A stretch of 64,000 bases of DNA from Rusavskia elegans (GCA_011316305.1 SAUG01000112.1:105633-169632), one strand, 5' to 3'. Shown: positions 1 to 11,195, numbered from the stretch's first letter. Made by a program: numbers and translations. The notes: generated from the sequence alone by a model not told the origin.

Positions 1-848
1 ACATTGATGCGTTTGACCCCTTCTCGAATATTGAAGGAGCCGAAAGCCCTCATCGCAGCGTTGCGTTTCTCTGTGGAGCCGAAGGTAATGGCTATCGAAG
101 GGTTGACCGCTTCCATTCCTCGAAAAAATTCGACTTTCACTAGTCTTGAGTTCGAAGCCCGGTAACCAAAAGTGCGACTCAAGTGTAGGTGCGTTGTCCA
201 GTTTTCTTCATTGTCGATCCATGTTTCATCGTACAAAGACACCAGCATTGTACGATCGGCAACTTCACTGTCGGTTAAATGTTGTCGCGTCAAGTAACCA
301 GAGATTTCCAGTTCCTCAATGGCAGCTGCCTCGACCGTCAATGTCATTGATGTTGACGATGGGCCAGATTCATCAGGGACTTGTAGTGCTGCATTCTGCA
401 CGGTGTTACGAAAGGCATCCCAAGCTGGAATGTCAAGCGTTTTGACACCATCTTTAAGGGCCCGCATGCGCCTCTCTTCCGACATCTGGCAGCAACGTTG
501 AAGGTGGGCATGTATTGATCGGTCTCTTAGCTTTTGATTCCACTGTGTGCTTTAGCATTTCCCGGTGTGGACTTCTATGCCGTCTCTCACCTTCTGGAAA
601 CACGCTCCCATGTTTTCCAATTCTGCTTCTGTTGGATCACTGGGGCCAGCTGAGCTCAGCAGATATGCAAACACCTCAAGTAGATTTGACCGGCTGTATT
701 TGGTGTATTCGACCCAAGTGCTAGGTGGCAGATTTTTCTCAATGACCGAAATGATTAGGACGTTCAGATCCTCATTCTCCAGCTCCCGAGCCGAGAAGCC
801 TGGGAGATCCCATGCGCAGCCGTCAGAGTCATGGAAGACGTCTGCCAT
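1..848 (-). CDS. Unknown protein, 3' part beyond left edge
   Basis: A minus-strand gene starts at the ATG at 848-846 (MADVFHDSDG). Exon 1 (848-591) ends in FQK. A 60-nt intron (590-531) has a GTGAGA donor, a TGCTAA branch site and a CAAAAG acceptor. Exon 2 runs open from 530 to the window edge with in-phase coding text (LRDRSIHAHLQRCCQMSEER near its start, AFGSFNIREGVKRIN at the edge). About 262 residues are visible; the stop lies outside. The visible part is acidic and mixed alpha/beta, with no signal peptide or membrane segment, and I recognise no family. The second half alternates short strands and charged loops, so it is probably a folded cytosolic or nuclear protein. The reading frame and intron are well supported; no function can be given. 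Confidence 0.72.
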
Positions 849-1636
849 GATTGACCAAAAGGGTGCGAAGACGAGGGTGGTATCTAAGTCTTCCAGCTCG
901 AAGCTGTTGAAATCGAGAAAAGAAAGGGTGCTGGTGGGACATCTCTACAGCCTAGTCGTGGCGCTAGAAGGTGTTGATTATCATGTTTCCATCATATCAA
1001 CATTTTCAGGACCAATGATACCGAGGCATCTCTATGCATTGGTCTCTCTCACACCGTTTGCCTTCCATGACCTGACTACTAGACAGCCCAACATGAGAGC
1101 CAAGCAAGTTTACCTATGGCTCCTGATATGACTGCTGGGTCTGCCTTTGCAGTGATCTCCGTATGCTACATGGGTTTTGATCTGGGTATTGAAAGTCTGA
1201 GATTCTTCAAAGATTGAAAAGGCGAAGCTGCCGTCCCTACATGGTGAAAACGATGTTTTGAGCCTATTAGCTCTTCCCCTTTCTATACCCCTTGGTCCAC
1301 CAAGCATATATGCTAATTCTCGCAAATATCTCCCCACTAGTCGTGCTGCTTTGGCTTTGTCTTATGGTATGAATTTCACATGACTTTAATCAAAGCAAGC
1401 TGAGAGTACAAGGAGGAGATTGAAACCCTACATCGTCATAATGGGTACAGCTTATCTGCCTTGTAGCTTGACAAACTTGTACTTGGCATCTGACATCTAC
1501 TCCTATATAATACCCACCCAGCTTGCTCTCTTCCTCCTCCTTCTCAGCAAGACCAACGAAACCATAGAGACCTAGTGATCTGCCTCGCCATACAACTTAA
1601 TCTCACGCCAGCCACTTCAAAACAGCTCTCCACAAA
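849..1636. promoter_or_regulatory. Divergent intergenic region
   Basis: This lies between two divergent unknown genes. A TATA-like TATATAA at 1504-1510 is about 127 nt upstream of the ATG at 1637, followed by a CT-rich run (about 1525-1546) typical of fungal transcription start regions. No convincing coding segment was seen. Confidence 0.5.
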
Positions 1637-2124
1637 ATGACCGACCAAGAAAAAGACACATACCTCTCAGCTCTACCAAAATGGCTCTTGGAAAAGGTAT
1701 AAAAACAAGTATCGGCATCAAGTCCCCATAAACAAACTAACTTTTACAGATTCCCCTTATCGACCAACCAATCCTGACTCTCTGCCGGGACAACGCACAC
1801 AGAAACAACATGAACTCTCTCCAAGAAATGGATCTCGCAGTCGATAACCGCGTCTGGAAATGCCGCCAATTCCTCTCCAGCATGGACAAACGGATGGCTG
1901 TGATCGACAATATGGCACGTAATGTTCCACAACCGCAATTCAGCAAGTCGGCAAACGACTTCGCAAACGGTTCGCGCGAGGCGGAGACGAAGGTCAGGAA
2001 GGCGGTCACGGAAGCGGTAGCAGGACTCCAGAAACTGCTGGGAGATATTGGGAAAACGAAAGGGGAAATGAGACGGATGTTAGGGATACGAAGAGATGCG
2101 CGTGGGCTTAGAAGGAGGTTGTAG
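1637..2124 (+). CDS. Small helical protein of unknown function
   Basis: Two exons: 1637-1696 (MTDQEKDTYLSALPKWLLEK) and 1750-2124, joined across a 53-nt intron (1697-1749; GTATAA donor, ACTAAC branch, TTTTACAG acceptor). The product is 144 residues, ending GLRRRL. It is predicted almost entirely helical, charged, and has a basic C-terminus (IRRDARGLRRRL). There is no signal peptide or membrane segment. Residues 40-130 have heptad-like hydrophobic spacing (VIDNMARNV, AVAGLQKLLGDIGK), so a short coiled coil is plausible. A TATA-like box and CT-rich leader sit upstream. I do not recognise the family. The splice junction restores one frame, which supports a real gene. Confidence 0.6.
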
Positions 2125-2378
2125 GGAAGATGATCATGCGGCAGCAGCGGTGAGAGCGGCTAGAAAGGCGTGCGCGGAATTACGGATGACTTTCGCTTGA
2201 GGGGAATCAAGGCAGTGTCGATGGTAGTCTAGGCAGATGCGTAAGAGGAAATAAGAAGAAGGGGTTGGTTTTCCCTTTACTTTGTCATATCATATTGAGA
2301 TGGGAACTCATCAGGCTCCCAAGACCGCAGTATACTTTGACAGATATGTCCCACTTACTTCATGGTAGCTTGTCTATT

Positions 2379-3599
2379 TTACCGTTCTCCTTTCCCCTCC
2401 AGGACATCCACTCCATTCGTCTGGTCCGGTTCCGGTACTTTGGCTTCCTCCACAAACTCAAGCCACCCGAAAGAATCTTTGATCTTCCCTTGTTGTATTC
2501 CCTTAAGAGTCGTCAGAAGCTTTACGCAGGCGGGTCCCGGCTCATCTCCGCCCTCCTGATATAAAAACTTGTCTTTCTTCGACCGCATGGTGATTGACTT
2601 GATAGGCACAAGCGCGGCAGCCGTCCCAGCAGCCATAACCTCCGTGAAAGATGGTAATTCTCCATATTCAATCGGTCTCCTCTCCACTTGCCACCCGAAC
2701 GACTTGGCGATCTCGCACACACTATCCGATGTGACGCTCTTGATCACGTTTTTACTATCCGGCACCACAATGGTGAATTTCTCTCCGTCTTGCTGCACCC
2801 CAATGAATCCCGAAGTTGAGAATTCATCGATCACCGTCCGCGTCCTACTATCCAAATGTAATGTTATCCCAAACCCTTCTTTCCTGGCCTGCTCACTCCA
2901 TCTCAGTACTGGCGCATAATTCCCCCCTACCTTGGCTGACCCCGTCCCCTCCGGAGCGGCTCGATCGAAGTCTTCCAAGATGAGGGCATCTACGGGATGA
3001 ACGCCATGGTATACGCCAACCGGCAGCACAAAAACGCAGAATGTATACTCCTCTGGCGGATTGAGCCCTAATTGCGCCGAACTCCCGAAAAGCAAGGGCC
3101 GGATGTACATTGCTGCGCCCGTGTGGTGTGGAGGCATATATTCGGCGTTCAAAGCTACGGCCATATGACAGCTTTTGAGGAAAAGCTCCTCGGGGACAGG
3201 CGGTATGGAGATGAAAGAGGCAGAGTGCGCCATGCGTTTGGCATTTTGGCTGGGCCTAAAGATGGCGAGGCGGTTTTCGGGGGTGCGGAAGGCTTTGATT
3301 CCTTCGTAAGCTTGTTGGCCATAATTCAAGCCAGGGGCCATCCCGTGGATGGAGAGGTGTGGGGAGCGGACGAAGGTTGGGGAGGTCCATTGGGAGGTTT
3401 TGACGCTGTAGTGGGATTCGATGTGGCCGTTGACTTTTGCACCGAGTCAGTCGGAATTTGGCGTGATTTAGAGCGAGTGCGATACCTTCTCGTACACGGA
3501 ACCCGATATCATTCCAATCTGTCGGTCATTAGCTGGGGTCTGGATGGCATGGTTTGACAGCTCACCGATGGTATCGACTGGAGGTGGTGGAAATGACAT
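2379..3599 (-). CDS. Branched-chain amino acid aminotransferase (class IV PLP)
   Basis: The enzyme would catalyse reversible transamination of Leu/Ile/Val with 2-oxoglutarate using pyridoxal phosphate. Three exons: 3599-3566 (MSFPPPPVDTI), 3518-3486 (WNDIGFRVRE) and 3433-2379, with introns of 47 and 52 nt; all phases agree and give 373 residues. Fold-type IV hallmarks are present: MAPGLNYGQQAYEGIKAFR near residue 54, the PLP lysine in GSAKVGGNYAPVL (about K190), the phosphate-binding stretch DEFSTSGFIGV, and FTEVMAAGTAAALVPI. Length and exon borders match fungal cytosolic-type BCATs, including the ToxF-like proteins of plant pathogens, but no toxin cluster is nearby. The upstream in-frame hydrophobic extension lacks an ATG, so the start at 3599 is preferred. 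No clear mitochondrial presequence is seen. The gene is divergent from the sulfhydryl oxidase. Confidence 0.93.
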
Positions 3600-3987
3600 A
3601 CTGATAGATTGCGATCTAAGACTCAGAGATAGTACAAGTAGGAAAGCAAAAATACAAAGCAATACTTCTACACCGCCAATTGGACTCAGCTACACAGAAT
3701 GAAGTAGGTGTTCGACTGCTCCGTGATCGGTGGTCGTGTGATGTAAGCAAGTTGTGTAAATGTATAAGGTTGTACTCCTAAGCACAACTGCACAACTGCA
3801 TAAATCCAGCAGAACTTAACGTCAAACACAATTCCGCAAGCGTAAAATCTGGAGCTGTGAAATCACCACGAAATCCTCAGCTACGGGCTTTACAAAATGA
3901 TGATACCTCTAGAACCGCCATAGGTCTTCGTAGATCCAGCTTTCCCCACGTCTCGTTCCACCAAAGATCCCAATTCATGAGCCGGCC
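3600..3987. promoter_or_regulatory. Shared upstream region of BCAT and ERV2
   Basis: A 388-bp divergent spacer. I see no coding segment and no well-defined named site. Confidence 0.4.
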
Positions 3988-4624
3988 ATGCCGCCCCAGA
4001 CCAGCATCGCAAACCGCCGTCTACTTCTCCTCATCCTGTCTGCCATCGGCATCTTGGCTCTCCTCAGTCTCTTTTTCAGATCGGCCCCTCAAAGGCGCCA
4101 TTTTTCATCCGGAGATCCACTAAACCACCTAAACATCAACCCAGAAGTCCTAAAAGGCGAAGCCATAGCTGGTAAAATCATAAATGAGACCATCAAGTAA
4201 GCCTGCTCTTCCCATTGCCTAGTCTCAATACTAATGATACTCTTCCAGAGCCGAGCTCGGTCGCTCTGCCTGGCGTCTCCTGCACACCACAATGTCCTCC
4301 TATCCTCTCGACCCCTCCGCATCAGAACAATCCGCCCTTTCCTCATACGTCCACCTGTTCGCGCGTCTGTACCCATGCGGCCAATGCGCCTCTCATTTCC
4401 AGCAGATACTGAAGAAGTACCCACCGCAGGTCGGTGGGAGAAAAGCGGCGGAGATGTGGGGATGTACGGTGCATAATGAGGTCAATAAGAGCTTGGGGAA
4501 AGAAAGATTCGACTGTGCGAGGGTTGGGGAAGTGTATGATTGTGGGTGTGGGGATGATGAAGGGAAGGGGGAGGGCGGAAAGGCGGGCGGAGAGATCAGG
4601 GTCGAAGAAGAGAGGATTGGGTGA
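3988..4624 (+). CDS. ERV2: FAD-linked sulfhydryl oxidase, Erv2/ALR family
   Basis: The protein would oxidise thiols to disulfides with O2 through FAD, in the ER lumen as for yeast Erv2. Exons 3988-4196 and 4249-4624 flank a 52-nt intron (GTAAGC, TACTAAT branch, TTCCAG), giving 194 residues. Residues about 10-30 form a single hydrophobic anchor (LLLLILSAIGILALLSLFF), fitting a type II signal anchor. The Erv fold is clear: SAWRLLHTT, the active CGQC (C113, C116) in YPCGQCASHF, the FAD-binding MWGCTVHNEVN with the CxxHNxxN pattern, and the partner cysteine in ERFDCA, then YDCGCGDD as in yeast Erv2. No KDEL-type signal is seen; the tail is Gly/Glu/Lys-rich. The TGA stop lies within a perfect GTGAGT donor, so a further 3' exon is possible. 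Confidence 0.9.
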
Positions 4625-5216
4625 GTTCGATGCCCCGCAAGAGCAGGAACTTGGCTCTGACGTTGAATCAATGAAGAAATATGAGGGGCGGGTGACCCGA
4701 AGAATCTGCATCGTGAACGGCGTTCAGCATGGAAGGAAGGCATTGAGTTTGCTCAGCACGCATCGTTATGATATCACTTTATTCGTGACATGGGATAGGT
4801 CGATTCCAGGGAGAGGAAAGCCGGTCTAAACCAATAACACCCGTCAACAAGACGGCTGCATCTTCTTATCGCGTTGGCTGAACCGAGCGTACCGTCCCTA
4901 TCATGCCTGGTGTCTTGCCACTCGAGGTGCCGACGAATGTCACGAGTTGTGAAAGCTAAGCAAAAAAAAAAAAAAAAAAAAAAAACAACCTCCACCAACC
5001 CGCCCTTTCCTGGATTTCTGGAGTATCAGACTACTATCGATCATTCATCATCAAGCCGTGACCGACAAGCCCAGCATACAAAGTGAGTCATCCAAAAGAC
5101 CAATATAAAAACATCTCTTCTCTACCAACCCCTCCCATACTCCCCAACCCCCAATCCAGAACTCGCAAAACCATCAACCACAAACCCCAACCTCAAAAAC
5201 CCCCCCAAAACCAACC
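4625..5216. other. Intergenic with poly(A) run
   Basis: Holds the ERV2 3' flank, a 24-nt poly(A) run (4962-4985) and a C/A-rich leader (about 5100-5216) before the next ATG. No clear gene was seen. Confidence 0.5.
4962..4985. repeat. Poly(A) homopolymer, 24 nt
   Basis: An uninterrupted run of A, a mononucleotide microsatellite. No target-site duplication was seen to suggest a retroposed copy. Confidence 0.85.
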
Positions 5217-5579
5217 ATGCTCTTCCCCCTCGGCCACAAACTCCCCCGATGGAAAACATCCCGCGCCTCCATAGCCGCAAAGGGAAAACCCACCTCACAA
5301 GCACAGAATAACACCAACCAAAACAACGACGAAGCAAGCCCGGACGCGGAAACAGAAAGGTATGTAAGGCTTTCTTTTGGAAGGGATGGTTCTAGTGACA
5401 GGGATTATACTGATAGTGAAAAAAGCGTCCAACAGCACAGTACCGACTCGGTGATTATTGAGGATTATTTTAGTTGTGATAGCGAATACTTTGGCTGTGA
5501 TGAGCGGGGTGGTAAGGATGTGGAGACGAAGCGGGAGGGAGAAGTAGAGACTGGGGTGGTGAAGGAGTATGTGGCTTGA
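5217..5579 (+). CDS. Small acidic/Ser-rich hypothetical protein
   Basis: A single-exon 120-residue frame. The ATG sits in a good fungal context (CAACCATGC) after a long C/A-rich, G-poor leader, which is typical of real 5' untranslated regions in these fungi. The N-terminus is basic (MLFPLGHKLPRWKTSRAS), the middle is Asn/Gln-rich and the C-terminal half acidic and Ser/Asp-rich (YTDSEKSVQQHSTDS, IIEDYFSCDSEYFGCDE). It is probably disordered. No family is recognised. The leader is the main support; the frame could also be chance. Confidence 0.42.
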   Translation: MLFPLGHKLPRWKTSRASIAAKGKPTSQAQNNTNQNNDEASPDAETERYVRLSFGRDGSSDRDYTDSEKSVQQHSTDSVIIEDYFSCDSEYFGCDERGGKDVETKREGEVETGVVKEYVA

Positions 5580-5896
5580 GAAAGTATGGTCATAGGAGCT
5601 AGGTCATTTTGGCGGTAGCCTTTGATGCATAGCGAGATAAGAAAGATTGTGAACCTGTTGAGCATGCGATGCTGTAGACCGCGATGATATCCTATGGTCT
5701 ACCTTTTTCTCTCTCGTATGACTCCTTCCGTGACTCTTATTGCAATGCGACATATACAACACGCCTTTTGTGTCCCAATCCCTTCAGTTGCCAAGTTGCA
5801 TATTCGACAGCTCGGATAGCAGACCCAGGGCCCCTTCGCACCGATCTCTGTGTCTATTCCAACACAAATCGCCATCCCTCTGGCCTGCCCACCCCC
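5580..5896. other. Convergent 3' spacer
   Basis: The region between the convergent ends of the small hypothetical gene and RSM23. No feature was seen beyond likely 3' untranslated regions. Confidence 0.4.
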
Positions 5897-7427
5897 TTAA
5901 ACCCTCATCCTCACCACCGCCCTCTCCAACTCCCCTACCACCCCTCCCCCACTGATCGCCCACTTCTCGCCCACAAATCCCTCACTCACCCTCTCCCTCA
6001 CCATCCCGCTCTTGGCCCAATACTCCATCAGCCCCCTCGCCTCCTCCTTACTCAGCCCCTGCAATCTCTGCACCTGCACTCCCCCGCCCGTCTTCAACGT
6101 ATTCAAAACGCACTCGTCATACCGCACGAACGGATTCCTTTCTTTCTTCGGGACAGATTGTCCTGCTCTAGTAACAATACTGCCTTCAAGTTCCGACAAC
6201 GCAAGATCGAGTGATGGAACCTTAGGGGCGTTGGATTGGCTTGTAGCCGCCATGACGATGCCGCCGTTCGGTAATCTCTGTTGGCCGGAGAGGAATCTGA
6301 AATACCATTCTAGGATCATGAGTTCGTAGGGATGGATGGGTTTAAGATTGGGGGCTGTGTAGCCTGTTCCGGGTTGCATTGCGTGCGCTAGGCCGTCGAG
6401 GCCGAGGAAGACCTGGGGACGACCGGGGGATAGGAGGTCGGTGATTAGGAGGTTGAAAATTGGGTAGGCGATTTCGGGGTCGGAGGCGCCGAGGGAGGCC
6501 AGGCGGGCGAGGGAGATGTTGGGGGGGATGGGAATGGGGAGTTCCGAGGATGTTGGTTGGCTGAACTGGAGGGTTTCGAGGTGAGGGTTTGCGGTGGGGA
6601 GGTTGCTAAGGAGATTGGTGAGGTAGGCGGGTTGGATGTAGGAGGGTGGAGAGGATGAGGGGAGGGGCTGGTAGGGGGTGTGGCCTATGGTGATGTCTTG
6701 TGCTGCCCAGACACATGTTAAGTCAGTTGCTGGTATCAGAGAATTCGGTTGGTTCGATGACAGGAGCGATGGGAGTAGTACCTTCAGGCAGGTTGATGAC
6801 GGTCCAGCCCTTCAGAAATGCCATGGTCATAGCTTGCAACAACATCATACTCTTCCCACTCCCCTTCTCCCCAACTAAGACCCTTCTCACGGTCTTTCTC
6901 GACCGCCCCTCTTCACTCATGTCCGCAATCAGCTTCCCCATATCCACCGTCTCTCTCCGCATTAGAGTCCCAGGGCTCTGAAACAATCCCCAGCTTTGCG
7001 TGGTCTTAAACGCCTCAACAGCCCTCAATTGATCCACTATTGGTCCCGGTAAACGTAAGACCTGACCCTCCATCCTTCGATCATACATGTTCTCCACGTC
7101 GATATTCTGCATGCCCTGGACTTCAAGCGCGTTGACATTGCTAAGGACGATCCGCTTTCGCAGAGCTTTTCGTTCTCCGGGCGCAGGACGGCGAGCACGA
7201 TTCTCGAGCTGCTTTTTGCCTTTCTTGATGACAAGGGACTTTGTGCCTTTCCTTGGGGTGACTTTGACACCACTTGATTTCTTAGGGGGAAGAGGAAGCT
7301 GGAAGGAGGTAGTTGTGCTGAAGGCCAGGGTGGGAAGGTATATGGGAAGTCGAGGTTGGATGGAGCCATGACGGAACGGTTGCGGCAAGGTCTTTGAGAA
7401 ACATTGCCAGCAGACTGAGGAGGGCAT
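5897..7427 (-). CDS. RSM23: Mitochondrial small-subunit ribosomal protein mS29 (Rsm23/DAP3)
   Basis: A GTP-binding component of the mitochondrial 37S ribosomal subunit (mS29, DAP3 in animals). Exons 7427-6782 and 6702-5897 flank a 79-nt intron (GTACTA donor, CTGACTTAAC branch, GGGCAG acceptor). The splice converts WTVINLPE into WTVINLPEAQDITIGHTPY, which is the family sequence, and gives 483 residues. The first 40 residues are basic and Ser/Thr/Pro-rich, fitting a mitochondrial targeting peptide. A P-loop GEKGSGKS lies at 186-193, followed by LLQAMTMAFLKGW. The C-terminal half has NPFVRYDECV and the helical EARGLMEYWAKSGMVRE typical of DAP3. The gene is divergent from RRS1 with 165 bp between the two ATGs, so both ribosome-biogenesis genes may share a promoter. 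Confidence 0.93.
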
Positions 7428-7592
7428 GTTACCACAGGTCTATCGAAACGAAGGAACACCGACTGTCGACTGATATTGTCAATGTCGGAAAATTCGCTTG
7501 AGGCGGCTGCTGCGCTTAGAATTTTCCGTCATCGCAACATCGGATGGATTTTCGGGCTGCTCCCACGATAAATCTCTCAGACAGCAACAAAC
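7428..7592. promoter_or_regulatory. Compact bidirectional promoter RSM23/RRS1
   Basis: A 165-bp spacer between divergent start codons of two translation-machinery genes. The spacing leaves room for only one shared regulatory region. No specific named site is claimed. Confidence 0.55.
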
Positions 7593-8281
7593 ATGGCCGA
7601 ATCTCTTGACGCTCTCGAAGCTTCTCTTCCCGTCAATCCCAATGGTCAACCTGCAGATCCAAATTCTACCAAATCGTACGTTTACCAAATCGATCCGTAG
7701 CTCTTACTGACCTCCCCAGCTCTGTCATCGTCTCAAAACCAATCCCCTACACATTCGACTTAGGCAACCTTCTCGTGAATGATGCGAATCCTCTTCCTCC
7801 AAACCCATCACAAGCTCATCTCACCACCGCTGCCCGCGACTGCGCTCAAGCCCTCATAAACCAGCTCCTCACCACATGCTCCATCACTTCCTCGTCCGAT
7901 GGCGTTCTCATGACGCTACCCCCACCCACCACCCCACTACCCCGCGAAAAGCCTCTTCCCGCGAAAAAGGAGCAAACTAAATGGGAGAAGTTCGCCGCGA
8001 AGAAAGGGATCAAGGATAAGAAGAAAGAGGGGAAGCGGGTCTTTGACGAGGAGACTCAGGAATGGGTGCCGAAGTGGGGCTACAAGGGAAGGAATAAGGA
8101 TGGGGAGGGTGACTGGATTGTGGAGGTTGATGAGAAGAAGGAAAGGAAAGAAGGGAAGGGGAATGAGATTGGAGTTGGAGGGGAGGGGAGGCGGGAACGG
8201 AAAGAGAAGGTCAGGAGGAACGAGAGGAGCCAGAGAGCTAACGAGAGGAGAACGAGGAAAAACGATGGTGGTGGCGGTTGA
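7593..8281 (+). CDS. RRS1: Ribosome biogenesis regulatory protein Rrs1
   Basis: A nucleolar factor required with Rpf2 for recruitment of the 5S RNP to pre-60S particles. Exon 1 is 7593-7675 (MAESLDALEASLPVNPNGQ...), a 44-nt intron spans 7676-7719 (GTACGT, CTTACTGAC branch, CCCCAG), and exon 2 is 7720-8281; the product is 214 residues (yeast Rrs1 is 203). The Rrs1 domain is obvious: SKPIPYTFDLGNLL, the core PLPREKPLPAKKEQTKWEKF, AAKKGIKDKKKEGKRVFDEE, then EWVPKWGYKGRNKD and DWIVEV. The C-terminus is a Lys/Arg/Glu-rich tail, ending in Gly, expected for a nucleolar protein. It is divergent from RSM23. Confidence 0.94.
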
Positions 8282-8998
8282 TGCTCAAAGAAAGGACCTC
8301 TTGAGGAATAAGTGACGAGAATGCAGACGGATTTGTTGTAGCAGGGAACGGGTGTAATATTTGCGTGAGAACAGCATTGACAAATCTTCCCAATCCATAC
8401 ATTCGTCCATCTCATCTGGGGTTTCCTAAGCTACACCTATCGTACACCTTCATGACCCTACGCTAATAGGCCAGCCCAATCATATCAGATTCCAATAAGA
8501 ATATTGCCTTCCCCAATGCAAATGCAAAGCGCTCATTCCAACAGTCTCGTCCAGTTGACGAACAAAATGAACCAAAGACCGAGCCCAAGATGGGCAATTG
8601 GAGCGCGGCGAAATTAAGATCCTCTTTGCCAATTGGGTGCGGCGACGAAACTCGATTCCAGAATGGAAGAAGAGGGACCCAAACCCTACGAGGGAAGGCT
8701 GATGGTACGAGCTCTGTGCTGATGTATACAACTCCAAGATGGCCGATAAAATCTTTGCAATTCGGAGAGGTCCGGAGCTAAGCTGCGCTTCGAGCGATTC
8801 CCGTCGACATGGGCGCGGTAGACATTAGTTGAAGGATCATCACCACGACCTATTTCGTGGACCTCGTTGAATGACTTGGGTGCACACCCAACGATAGCAA
8901 GCGGGAAATATGGATTTGGAGATCCCAGGTGAGGATCAGAGAACGCAGAAGGACGGCCTTTTGCCGCTGCTCCCGAATGAAGATTCTTCCTAAGAATG
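8282..8998. other. Convergent 3' region of RRS1 and RhoGAP
   Basis: Mostly 3' flank. The minus strand stays open in another frame through about 8686-8998 with fairly coding-like text, but I found no acceptable splice that joins it to the RhoGAP gene. Confidence 0.4.
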
Positions 8999-11195
8999 TC
9001 AAGCACCGGTAGACGACGTACTGACCTGGTTCCGCGTAGGCTGCTCCCAGGCCATTGGCCCCAGAGGCAATATCGGCTGCAATTCAGGTAGCTGAGACTC
9101 GCTTCTTGTGTGACTTGCAGCTCTGCTGTCGTATTCGGACTGCTCGGTACTAGGTCGTGCAATATACACAGAGGGTGGTGGCTGGTTCTTATCACGTCCT
9201 CGACCAAGAATACTAGGTTTGCTGCTACTGCTAGATGACTGGGGCGTATTTTCTTCTTGCACCACAGTGCTGCTGCTATCGTCGTCGAACTTCTGCAAAG
9301 GATAGTCGTCGGGATCGACGCCATCAATGACGCGGTATTCCTGTTCGAGATATTCTTTCTCAGTGAAGCATCCTTGCCAGCAACTTCGCCACTCGCAGAC
9401 AAGAAACTGAAAGCAGTACGAATCTATGCCAATGCAAGGCTGAAAGCAGATGCAAAGATTGCTGTAGCTCATCTTGTTCTTGGCGTGGTGGGCATGAAGA
9501 AGGCTGAGATGACAAGTGATCGCGAAGAGGAGGTAGTAATTCCATGGAGGCAAGTTGGAGAGCTCATCTTTGAGCATTTGCGGCACGGTAGTTGCGTTTG
9601 GGTGAGCCGCAGCAACTCTGGCCTGGGTAGCTTTGGGCAAGATTTCAGAAGGAAGGTCACGGAGCCAGGCTTTGAATAAGGAGCCAATGATATTGATGTC
9701 GTATAAATCGGTCTCTTTGAAAAGATCGATATCAAGTTCTAATATGACGTTAGCAAACACTTAATTCTGGATGACTTTCTAGGCATCCTACCTCGGTCAA
9801 ATCGCTCCTGATAATACTTGATCTTCGTGCCACTGCCAGGAACTCGATAAAGACCTTCCTCTTCGCACCCACGAAAATTGAGGTAACTGCGCAAGATTAG
9901 ACCAATCGCTAGCGTCACCAGATTGGAATTGCTTACTCGATACATCTCCAGGGAAGCGCCGGCATCCAGAATTCTGTTTTATCTCTCGAGTCTTCAAGCC
10001 TCCTCGCAATCCGCGTTCGTCGTGTCTGTGGGACCAATGGTAGGTTAATGACTGTATGCTGGTAATGCGCATCACCGGCTTCTTCCCTTGCATTGCTACT
10101 ACCGCTTCGACCCATCTTATTGAAGATGCCCTTGCCCGCTTTGTTGATGCCATCCGCTGCTTTGGATGAGGTGCCCCTGATGTTTGCGAACAATTTGGAG
10201 CCAACACCGTCACGAAATATGGTGGATGACGAAGGCGCAAGGCCCCGCTGGCCTCCAGCAGGCTGACCACGCAGATTTTGGCCGGCGCTTGGCTTATGCG
10301 TAGGCTGACGATCAGCAGACTTATTGCGGCTTGCCGATCCCATAAGATCGCGAAAGGAACGGTTGCTGTCCATGTCCAGAGGGGCTGTCTTCAGACCTCG
10401 GTTTTCCTGACTCCCGTCAAGTTGCCCTACATCTTCCGGCAACGATGTCTGGATGGGAGTGGTGGGTTTTGATCTCCTACCTCCCACGGTGTCGTCTGTC
10501 CGTATCGAACGTGTGCGACTAAGAAGATGTGCAAAGCGAGGCTTTTGCTTCCTCGAATCAAGTGTACCGGACGAATTAGTTACAATAGCTGTATCTGACA
10601 AGATAGAAGGCCCGGAAGGGCGCCGGGCATTGCCAATGCCGTCAGGCTCGGCTTGCCCTACATAGTCAGCATGTGAAAATCAGAAACACACGTTTCATGA
10701 CTCACCACCGGGTATATCCAAAGAGCTTGAATTTAGTGTTGAGAGGCTAAGATCCGGCGTAGATCCTGGGCTTTTATGAAGAGAGTATAGAGTTGTCTCA
10801 CCGGAGTCCGTGTCGTGCCGTGGTATGTCTTCTGAAACTTGTCTGATTGTAGGTTCAAGATTATCTAATTTGTTTGAGGACTTTGCTGCTCTGAGATTTG
10901 CAAAGAGTGACCTAGAATGGTCTCGCCCATGCCTTGGACCATTCTTCGGTGCGGACGGGATAGGAGGAAGCGATGTCAAGGCATACGCTCCTGATTCCGA
11001 GTACCCATCAAGTTCTTTTGAGTCGTCGCTGGTGCCACTGGCTTGTCTCTGCGACCCGTCTTCCGTGGCATTCGCCTGTTGGCCTCGGCTCGGTGACGCC
11101 TTGCGGCTTCCTGAATCAGACGGTGAGGTTATAGCGCTACTAATTGACGATGCTGTCTGAGGTATCGGCAATGAAAGCGACTTCGACTTCGCCAT
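8999..11195 (-). CDS. Rho GTPase-activating protein (RhoGAP domain)
   Basis: It would stimulate GTP hydrolysis on a Rho/Cdc42-type GTPase, controlling polarity or the cell wall. Four exons: 11195-10706, 10657-9937, 9886-9792 and 9738-8999; introns of 48-53 nt with GTGAGT/GTAAGC/GTAGGA donors keep frame and give 681 residues. Residues 1-380 are Ser/Pro/Gly-rich and low complexity with basic patches (TRSIRTDDTVGGRRSK; KLFANIRGTSSK). The RhoGAP domain spans about 390-560: FWMPALPWRCIDYLNFRGCE, the arginine-finger loop EEEGLYRVPGSG (about R418), IGSLFKAWLRDLPSEILPK, and KMSYSNLCICFQPCIGID. After it, a QKFDDDSSS stretch leads to a disordered tail. The C-terminus is less certain than the rest. The gene is divergent from BET2. 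Confidence 0.88.

Noticed and set aside
3600..3662. Hydrophobic in-frame extension upstream of the aminotransferase (LCIFAFLLVLSLSL)
   Set aside because: The frame has no ATG upstream of 3599, only a TTG; the conserved start MSFPPPPVDTI fits the family.
8686..8998. Minus-strand frame downstream of the RhoGAP stop as an extra exon
   Set aside because: The only good donor/acceptor pair defines a 36-nt intron, too short, and leads into a different frame that stops after 18 codons.
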